A DNA stretch of 33,885 bases from Isohypsibius dastychi (taxonomy: Eukaryota > Tardigrada > Eutardigrada > Parachela > Isohypsibiidae). The stretch lies in NCBI GenBank assembly GCA_034696485.1, contig JAQIWT010000117.1:1-33885 (forward strand). Reading direction: 5' to 3'. The translations under genes and the position numbers were made by a program. A model generated the notes under the pieces. That model ran no database searches and was not told the DNA's origin. It worked only from the letters and a program-made list of their open reading frames with translations. This document shows positions 16,898 through 24,687 of the stretch, piece by piece. Each line of letters begins with the position of its first letter. Position 1 is the stretch's first letter.

Positions 16898-19800
16898 ATG
16901 ATGGATACCCCAAGCAGAGGCGGCGCAATTACTAGTTCGGAGAATATGGACGTGCAAAAAGACAAAGTCAACGTGGGGAACGTGGATGAGTTCAATCATC
17001 GAAAATCACAGATTGTGGGACTCCGAAAATGCTTCACAGCTAGCAAGCAAGAATCGATGAGATTCCGAGCCAAAATCACTGATGATGACAAGATTCAAGC
17101 GGAGAATAAAGAGCTCAGAACCATTCTGGAATTCTACAAATCAAAATATGGATTGTTACAAAACCCTGATCCACAAGAAGAATCGAAAATTTCATCGAAA
17201 GAGAAGACAAAGTCAATGGCGGAAACACCCAACCAGATCACCGATCAGCATTCCGGAAAAGCCAAACAAGATGTGCCACCACCAGCCGGAGAATATGGGA
17301 ACATGGACGTGGATATGGAATGGAGCTTCACCGAAATCGAGGTTCGTAAGACCAGTTTTGTAATTATGGAACAGATAACTGGAATAATTTCTTCCCATTA
17401 GTCAAATACTGCGGATATCACATTGAGGAGCAGCCTTTTGGAGATGATTTACGACATGGCAAGAAGCTCTGAGGAGTTCAAGATGCAGCTGGTCGACAAC
17501 TTGATCGTTCTTCTAAAATTCAAGGAATTGTCAGTTGAAGAGCCATCTGAAAAGTCAGCCCTGCAGGAATCCATCGACGTCTTTACAAAAGCCAGGGATG
17601 GCCCAGAAAGCAACTTGGAGGCGGATATCGATGATCTTGACAAGCGTGTTTCCGAGTGCTTTGCGGGAATTTCAGAGTTCCATGCTTTCCGCAAACATTT
17701 CAAAGAAGAACTGGAAGAGATCAAGCGGATGAACGAGATCAACTTGGATTCTCCCAGTAAAATCAGTTTTGGCACGCAGAAAGCACCTCAGAAGAGCTCT
17801 TTGAAGTAAGTATCAGAAGAATCTCATTTTGATAAACTGACTTTCACAAGCTGCTTCCTGAACGAAAAGGTGCAATCAAGTTGGGGTGAACTTCGAATAA
17901 CCCAAGTACATATTTTACGGAAGTTAATTTGTTAAAATCTCGGTCGGTAACGAATTTTAAATTCCAAACCTGAAAACCAAAACATTTGTTTAGACTTTAG
18001 AGTGTAAATTTCAGACAGACGGCGCATAGGCGCCGTCTAAAACAACGAAAAGGTCAGGCTGTGTGTGATTGGTTGCTCTTTTTGGACGCGAAGGCACGAT
18101 TGGCGGGCTGCACAGGATTGCAGGCCAGGTCAGTCGCCTTAGGCCCTTAGCCTACTTCATTTGAAACTTGAGAGACAGTTGCTCTCTTCAATCAAAAGTC
18201 AACATATTGTTCAAAATTGCCATTTGTCGTTTGTGTGTTACAGAAGCAATCCCTCATCCACGTGTGTTGTTAATGGAAATCGAGTACAGTTCGAAGAAAG
18301 CAATCTCAGTCGAGTGTCATCCGTTCTCAACCACAAGCTCAGCCCGGGAACCGGAAACCCGTGCAAGGATTGCTCTCGTTATCGCGCTTTGCTGAAATCA
18401 TTCCAGACTGCCCAGGAAGCTGATCGGCAGAAGCAAAAGAAGCAGGAGCAAACTATCGAGAAGGTGAGTGATTCCGGCACATTTTCGTGTAAATTCGCAA
18501 CTGCTTTTGAAAACAAACAAAATCTCAGTTTTCCTTTTTTCTCACGAATCCTTTTTTTAAATTGCCCGAAACTTTGTTGTTTCTTTGCAGTTATCAACCG
18601 CAATCACTTCAACCAAAAGATATCCGCGGTTGTCCTCAGTGCACTCGGAGCAGCGCATGGAGCTGCTGAGGTCGCTCGATAGGTCAGATTCAGACTTGGA
18701 AGAACCTGTTATGCGATTACAGTTTGACAGTCCCATGAGGCAATACGATACTCACGGATCTGGAGGGCACTTCAAATCTCGACTAACTATTGAATCTGCT
18801 GGATCTGGAGATCGGTCACGTTTCCAGAACGACCGTGACAACTCTGTCGCTCATCTCGGTGCGTCTGATTTGGAGGTTGAAAAGCAGCTTCATTTGGAAA
18901 ATGTTCAACTACTTACTAAAGTATCAGAACTTGAACAGAGAATTTTGGTGAGTGGGTCGGACCCTTCGGCCGCTGTTGAATTGCATGAAACAGCATTTTA
19001 TGGTCCTTCGTTCTTTAGAAGCTCCAGTACTTCTCACCATCCAAAAACGCGGAGGATGAGAATGTTGCCCGGAAGTTGGCCCAAGTGACTCATGATCTCA
19101 ACCAGACCACGTTGGAACTGGCTGATCTGCGAATGAAATTTCGGCGTGCTGAGGAAGAGAAAGCAAAACTCAGGGAGGAATTTTCCAAAACCAACGAGGA
19201 CCTTGACCTGGCGCTTGAAGATCTGGAACGGTACGAAGTCGCGTTGAAGAAAGAAAAGTCCATTAATCAGGTTCGGCTTTCAGGAAATCCGAATAGAAAT
19301 CTGGGTTGTGAATTATTTCCATGTTGCAGAATCTGCGAGAAACCTCAGTGTTATCAGACCCTGCAGCAGCTGAACTGACCCAACCGGGTTCACCTTCCCC
19401 CAGTTCTTCAGCATTATCCAATTATGCGACGAAGAAATATGATTTGACCAAAGATTATGAGCGTCTTAGAATGGATTTCGATCAAGTGGTGGCCATATGC
19501 GAGGAATTTCAAAAGAAAAACGTGGACTTGGAAAATAAGATTGCTTCACTGAATCGACATGCACCACTGACGGGCGAGGTTTTGGATTTGAAGAAAGAAT
19601 TACGGACTTCAGAGGAAACAATTGCGTCATTACGGAAGGAACTGGAAACGAGTGCAAGCAGACTGAAAAATCTCGACGAGGATCTCCGGAAAGAGCCACC
19701 GGAGCTCGGGAAGCTACGTCAGCTGTGCGCCAAACAAGAATCTGAACTCACGCAGCTGACGAATGAAGTTCGGAAAAGTGGCCTGATGATAACTGAACTG

Positions 19801-20434
19801 GAGAAAACCGTTGATTCACAACGCACCGAAATCACGATGTTGAAAGAAGATGAGGCCCAACTGTTGAGCGATATCCAGGATGAAAAGACGCTCTATTCTG
19901 CACAAAAGGAAGAACTGCTTGCTCAAGCAGAATCTCTCCGCACTGAAATGGATAGGATGTCTGTCGAAATGAAACATCTTCACGACGAAAGGGCCCGTCT
20001 TGTTGAAACTGGGGAAAAGATTTCTAAAGGACATGAAAGTGAACGGAAGAACTTGCGCGATGCTCTTTTGAGCCACGACCGGAAGATCAAAGAAATGGCT
20101 TGCGAGAACGATGATTCGGCTGGCGTTGGTTTTGACGTGAGTAAACCCTTCATATTGGAATGTGTTGACAATACTGACTGGCTTCGTACTGTAGATCGGA
20201 GTGCCACGAACATTTGTTTGGCCAGAAAGTCGAGCCATCTCAACCAGGAATCCCGTTACGACAGAGGAGCCTGCTCATAACGATGTTGGTGAAAATGTAA
20301 TTGCTGTCCGTAGAAATTATTTATGATCTTGCTTGTTTTAGACCTTTCTGTCGAAGATCTTCGGTGGGCGCAAGAATCGGGAGGTCAAATCTCGCAAACC
20401 GAGGAGGAGCAAGAGCTTTACCGGCCATCCATAA
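16898..20434 (+). CDS. Long coiled-coil protein with basic C-terminus, family not recognised
   Basis: Eight exons join in phase: 16898-17341, 17402-17805, 18244-18463, 18591-18947, 19019-19270, 19330-20136, 20195-20296, 20342-20434; 892 aa. The two halves look like separate genes because exon 2 ends AA|GTAAGT, so unspliced RNA reads AAG TAA and stops at 17809; splicing to AAGCAAT at 18244 continues the frame. Residues about 1-150 are polar with a short coil (ENKELRTILEFYKSKYGLL). Residues about 150-280 are helical. From about 440 to 825 there is extended coiled coil rich in Glu/Lys/Leu (LADLRMKFRRAEEEKAKLRE; LRKELETSASRLKNLDEDL). The end is basic (SRKPRRSKSF) with no TM helix. A cytoskeletal, centrosomal or trafficking scaffold is plausible but is only inference from architecture. 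Donor GTTCGT at 17342 is weak. Confidence 0.75.
18017..18038. repeat. Perfect 9-bp inverted repeat in intron 2 of coiled-coil gene
   Basis: AGACGGCGC (18017-18025) and GCGCCGTCT (18030-18038) are exact reverse complements separated by ATAG. The arms are GC-rich within AT-rich intron sequence and would form a stable hairpin in RNA or a cruciform end in DNA. It lies in the longest coding-region intron of the gene. Confidence 0.85.
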
Positions 20435-20890
20435 TCTTCCATGTTTCGCCTATAATTTTATCATCTCCATGAATATTTATGCAAGTCCCACGTTCGGTTC
20501 ATTTGTATTTTGTGACAAAGATGTTCTGACTTTCCCCTGATGTTCAGTATTTTTCCCTTCTTAAAATCTGCCGTTATTTGTAATATCGTTTTGATCTTGA
20601 TGCATGCACTGATGGTTCTCACGCGTGATTAGGCGTCGGAGCCTGTGTCGCTTTTTGAGTTACATTCGTTCATCTAGATTTCCACTTACCTGACAAGAAA
20701 ATAAATAATGCTGCGGTTTTATGGAATTTCAGTTAAGGATGTCCTGACGGCAAAAGTTGCTTTCTAGATGACGATATTAATCATCAACGGAAAAGATTCA
20801 GGAAAGACGTAACATACTGTACTACGCTGTAGGTAATGTAGTCTGTCTAAATTCCTGGGGGAAAGACCATATTTGAGAGTACGGTATCAT
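20435..20890. other. 3' UTR and spacer before E-protein copy A
   Basis: It contains the 3' UTR of the coiled-coil gene up to about 20730 and then a spacer with no ORF of note. The E-protein-derived duplicate begins at about 20891, where similarity to 27794 onward starts. Confidence 0.5.
20700..20705 (+). terminator. Poly(A) signal AATAAA of coiled-coil gene
   Basis: A canonical AATAAA lies 266 nt after the 20434 stop codon on the same strand. It is the first good hexamer I see downstream. Confidence 0.5.
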
Positions 20891-21255
20891 CACATAAGAT
20901 AGTCATGTTGTCAGACGATTCCGAACTGACTTGATGTTTATCCGAAGGCACTTTTCGCTTATAAATTTCGCCATACCGTAATAAAACAAAAATCTGAACA
21001 GGCAAACGTAAAACGTGAAACAACATGCAAGAGGCGCCACAATTGTGACACTGATTAACAAATGCTTCAAGAGAGAGAGAAAGGGATAGAAAAGAAACAA
21101 AACTGATGCCAGATCAAAGGAGAGGCGAAAGAGATCGACATCATCCAACTCGTGTCATGGTTCCCTATCTGTGGATTAACGAAGGGGAGAACAGTTGAAG
21201 TGTTGAGAACGGGTTCAGAGATTCGGATAATGGATAGAAGAGCGCCGCAAAATGA

Positions 21256-21996
21256 TCACTGCGGATTCAACTTTGAAGAGGCATCCTGTAGCTGCAAAAG
21301 GTCAACATCATTCCGTATCATACCTTGTGATGGAGGGAACTGCTTACCGGGATCATACTGAGGGGCATTGTACATGCATCGTTTCTCCCACTACCTCCAC
21401 TTTTAGTTGGCATGTTATTATTGGCACAGAATCCCTGCATGCCTCTCTGTCCACCAACCATACTCCCCATAGTTGAGAAAACCTGGCCGGGGAGATTGGA
21501 GGTATGTGGTGAGTTGCGGCTCAAACGGCCTCCATCGTTCTTCTCTTCTTCCCGCCGTTTTAAACATGCTGTTTTTGGATTGAGATTCTTCTCTCGAACT
21601 TGTTTCTCCAACTCTGTGATGACATCAACGGCAGCGTGGAGAACTACTCCAAGCTTGGTCTGGCTTTTGTCGTCTTTGCGGTGAAGGACGCACATTCGGC
21701 CAAGCTCCTTAAAGGCTTCATTGATATCACGGACACGAACTCTGTAAACAAAACCTTCCAGAACACACTTTTAACAGTAGAGACGACGAAGCTCACCTCT
21801 CTCTCGTGTTATTGGCAAATCTCCGCTCCTTCTCACGCTTTTCCCGCTCCTCTTTAGTCTCATTAGGGTCAATTGGTCCTTCATCACTTTCACTGCAAAG
21901 ATACAACAATCTCAAAACCGTGAATACTGTATGTTCGTATTGACAGTACACACGCGGGCTCCGAAGCTTAATACTATCACGGAATGTCCAGCTCAT
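21256..21996 (-). CDS. Copy A: possible bHLH-only E-protein paralogue
   Basis: Proposed exons: 21996-21797, 21741-21348, 21291-21256; 630 nt, 209 aa. The start ATG exists only because the ancestral donor (AG|GTAAGT in the intact gene at 28923) has become AAATGAGC. From that ATG the former intron is open in frame ([13 protein letters not shown]...) and runs into [12 protein letters not shown], the basic region ([11 protein letters not shown]) and HLH. The next donor (GTGAGC), acceptors (TTTACAG, TTTTGCAG), donor GTAAGC and final [11 protein letters not shown] stop are all intact. Helix 2 reads [10 protein letters not shown] where the intact gene reads KLGVLHAAV. If expressed it would bind DNA or dimerise without the AD1 activation region, so a modulator is possible; a decaying pseudogene is the main alternative. 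Confidence 0.5.
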
Positions 21997-22205
21997 TTTC
22001 CGGGTGCAAATTTCTCAGCTGCTGCTGCTGCTTTCCTACTCCGTTTTCCACTTGCTCTTATTTTACGCTCATTAAAGGTCATAGTGGAGGACCTGCTGAC
22101 AGGTGAGACGGCCGATGTCGATAGACCAATAGGCTTCGTGGAATCTGTCGTACTTTCCGTCATATCAGAACTAACCGACGCTACATTCGTGTCCATAGTG
22201 GTAGA
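21993..22205 (-). pseudogene. Copy A: relic of the NLS exon, ending in a new stop
   Basis: The exon encodes [15 protein letters not shown] from ATG 22196, through [19 protein letters not shown], then TGA. In the intact gene the same exon ends GGAAG|GTAAGT and splices to the bHLH exon. Here the donor is gone and the frame ends three bases later. It is open from 22253 (a GTG) but without an obvious upstream partner exon. The stop overlaps the ATG of the downstream frame as ATGA. Confidence 0.65.
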
Positions 22206-22534
22206 CTGATACGGCAGAAAAGAGTCGGACTCTTTCTGAACAAAGGATGTCACCGAATGAAACCGAGTGACATCGAATGGAACTGCCTTCTAACCGTAAA
22301 TGATTTCGAAACCGAACTGAGCTGAACGTAACGTAGTATGTTGTGCCCACTGACCCATGCCCAATGTGGTTGAAGTGGTGATTGGGTGAGTGAGCTTGTC
22401 GATTAAAATTGCGAGTCAGTGGTATTTCCAACCACACTGCACCATTTCTTTCGCCTTCTCAAACGATTTTGGATAAGTTGCAAACTTCTTCGACATATTC
22501 CGAGTGCTGCCATATTATTAATTCCGATAGAGAA
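22206..22534. promoter_or_regulatory. Divergent upstream region of copy A and F-box gene
   Basis: About 330 bp separate two genes that point away from each other, so any copy A transcript and the F-box transcript would start from this spacer. No TATA box or named site was recognised. The assignment as promoter is inference from geometry. Confidence 0.3.
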
Positions 22535-23705
22535 ATGGCAGGTGTGATCAACAGAGATCAGCCATTGTCGAGAGATCCCTCCAGTTTCGAATGCATGGAC
22601 CAGGTGATCAGCTCAGCAAGTAATGATGATGGCGAGAACTGCGAATATCATGGAATGTGAGTCAGTCAATGTCTGCTGTTTTTCCGTTATTCAGAATTTG
22701 AGTGAATCAGGATGTCATCTGAAGTTCACCCTTCATCTGCGAATATTGACTAACACCTTTAGAGTTTTCCACGTTACTTTAACCGATACTTTAACTCTTG
22801 TAGCAAAATCAATGACTTGCCCGAAGAAGTACTGGCAATGATTTTCATGGAGCTGGACTCGATCACGAGGGAGAAAATCAAAAGGTGTGTTTCTTTCGAA
22901 CCATTGTACGTATCATGCATGAACTGAACATTCCATGATCTTCAGCGTCTGCAACAAATGGTGTGAGATACTGCAAGGAGTCAAGGTTCTGCGGACACAC
23001 GTCAGGCTGGAACTGGCAGAACTCCCGTCTCGAATCGCTTATGGTAGATCCGAAGGTTGGAAATCTTTGCTGAAACGCTTCGTTACACCAGAAGCTGAAT
23101 TGCTTCATCTGAATGGTTCGTGGAAACCGTGTGATTGTGGATCTCCTGCAGCAATAGAGCTCCTCGACGACGTGCATCGTCTTGTGAGTTACGGGAGAAC
23201 GAGAATGAGCAACGGAAAAGTTGATTTCTTGCTCACCAACTCCTGTGCTCGAATTCAGATGAAGATCTGTTGGATGGAAAATTTCAGGCGTGTAATCATT
23301 CGTAACTCCGAAATTTTTCCGGTTCTGGAGGTCGGTCGTCTGTGTGTATCCAACAACGATGACAGAAAGTGGTTTGAGGAGCTGGTGTTGAACCTGGATG
23401 ACGATCCACATCAGCTCAGCAACATATATTTGAACGATTCTGGACCGTTGACCAAGTCGGACAATGATATGTTGACTGGTATTACAACCCGGTTTCCTGC
23501 TGATTGCTTGAACGTCCTCGAGAACTCGTTTGCGAGGTTCGTTTTTTCGCTTCTGAATATCCAGATATTGATATTTTACCACAGTTTTTTAAGGGTCGGC
23601 TTGAAAATTGATCTGCAGGGCTTGCTGGCGGACGTGGCCGCTGGACGACAAATACCAAAACTCATCGCCGACACGCTGATCGGTATTCGGTCTAGCCTGC
23701 CATAA
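22535..23705 (+). CDS. F-box protein
   Basis: F-box proteins link substrates to the SCF ubiquitin ligase through Skp1. Exons: 22535-22656, 22804-22884, 22946-23536, 23594-23705; 301 aa. The F-box spans about residues 41-80 (INDLPEEVLAMIFMELDS, then SVCNKWCEILQG), with the typical LPxEvL and final W. The rest of the protein (about 80-301) shows no WD40, classic LRR or Kelch repeat that I can name, so the substrate-binding part is unclassified. The last intron (23537-23593, GTTCGT to TTTAAG) is 57 nt and open in frame; retaining it would add 19 mostly hydrophobic residues. The gene sits between E-protein copies A and C. Confidence 0.8.
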
Positions 23706-23871
23706 GTGTTTTCGTAACTTGACCTTGAGCTCCGGGCTTCCGGCGGTTATGATCTGCACATGGAGCACTGACTCATATTCGGAGTTGGTCTGGTCTAAGT
23801 GGATGAATGGAAGTGCATGCGGTTGACCTTTTTCACAGGATCTTCGTAACTTGTGTTTTTTTGCGTTCACA

Positions 23872-24380
23872 TGTTCGCTTATAAATTTCGCCAGAGTAAA
23901 ACAAAAATCTAACTGAGGCAAACATCAAAGGTGAAACAACATGCAAGACGTGCCACAAGTGTGACACTGATTAACGAATGCTTCAAGAGAGAAAAAAGGA
24001 TAGAAAATAAACAAAACTGATGCCAGATCAAAAGAGAGGCAAAAGAGAGATCGACATCATCCAACTCCAGTTATGGTTGCCCTTCTGTGAATGGCTCTTC
24101 GAGGGGAAGAACAGTTGAACTGTTGAGAACGGGTTAAGAGATTCGGGTAATGGATAGAGGAGTGCCGCAAAATGATCACTGGATTCAACTTTGATGAGGC
24201 ATCCTGTAGCTCCAAAAGGTCAAGATCATTCCATATCATAAGCGACAGAGAAAGATAAGCGGTTACCGGGATCATACTGAGAGGCATTGTGCATGGATCA
24301 TTTCTCCCACCACCTCCACCTCCACTCTGAGTTGGCATGTTGTTACTGGCACAGACTTCCTGCATGCCTCTCTGTCCACC
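23872..24380 (-). pseudogene. Copy C: truncated E-protein 3'-end remnant
   Basis: It resembles the 3' UTR, last exon, last intron and the end of the bHLH-C exon of the E-protein gene. It starts at TGTTCGCTTATAAATTTCGCC (23872 side) and breaks off at 24380 within the GGQRGMQ coding region. There is no bHLH. Compared with the intact gene, two bases are missing in the final codons (CACTGGATTC against CACTGCGGATTC), which removes the normal stop. It is a dead fragment on the same strand as the other two copies. Confidence 0.85.
24006..24011 (+). terminator. Possible poly(A) signal for F-box gene
   Basis: AATAAA on the plus strand, 300 nt past the 23705 stop and inside the copy C remnant. If used, the F-box 3' UTR would contain antisense E-protein 3'-UTR sequence. 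Confidence 0.25.
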
Positions 24381-24682
24381 GGTTGTCTGGCTTCTGGTTC
24401 GCAAATGCATGGCTTCTCATTTTCTTTTCCGCAATTGTGTGCCTTATAAACATCAGACCAGGCAAGTTATAACATGAATTGGGCCTGGTGGATCGAACGT
24501 GTTTCGATCTTGGCCAGCAAAATGGCACTTGCTTCGTGGACCTCTTGACCTTTTCTTCACCCATTAATCTCAAACTACCGGTAAAAAATCATATTAAGGA
24601 AACCGCAGAAAAGAACACTACAACCCCGCAAACATCAACCAAAGACAAGAGAACAAAACATGCAAAATGAAAGCGCGAATAT
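24381..24682. other. Spacer between copy C and BTB-Kelch gene
   Basis: About 300 bp with no domain-bearing ORF. It lies downstream of the BTB-Kelch stop and so may hold its short 3' UTR. Confidence 0.5.
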
Positions 24683-24687
24683 TTATT
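24682..24687 (-). terminator. AATAAA overlapping the BTB-Kelch stop codon
   Basis: On the minus strand the coding end reads GAATAAATATTC, so the TAA stop (24685-24683) is the middle of an AATAAA hexamer. If used, the 3' UTR would be only about 10-30 nt. I cannot tell whether a later signal is used instead. Confidence 0.4.

Larger units (their letters stand above)
20891..22205 (-). repeat. Copy A: partial duplicate of the 3' end of the E-protein gene
   Basis: Similarity to 27794-29125 covers the 3' UTR, the last exon, the two bHLH exons with their introns, and the preceding NLS exon. It starts at CACATAAGAT (20891 and 27794) and fades near CCACTATGGACACG (about 22200). Introns and UTR are kept, so this is a DNA-level duplication and not a retrocopy. 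No upstream activation-domain exons are present. Confidence 0.9.

Noticed and set aside
17807-17809. TAA taken as the end of a separate gene at 16898-17809
   Set aside because: The TAA is part of a GTAAGT donor, and the exon at 18244 continues the same phase, so one longer gene fits better.
20891-22205. Copy A as a processed retrocopy
   Set aside because: Introns between its last three exons are present with splice sites, so it arose by DNA duplication.
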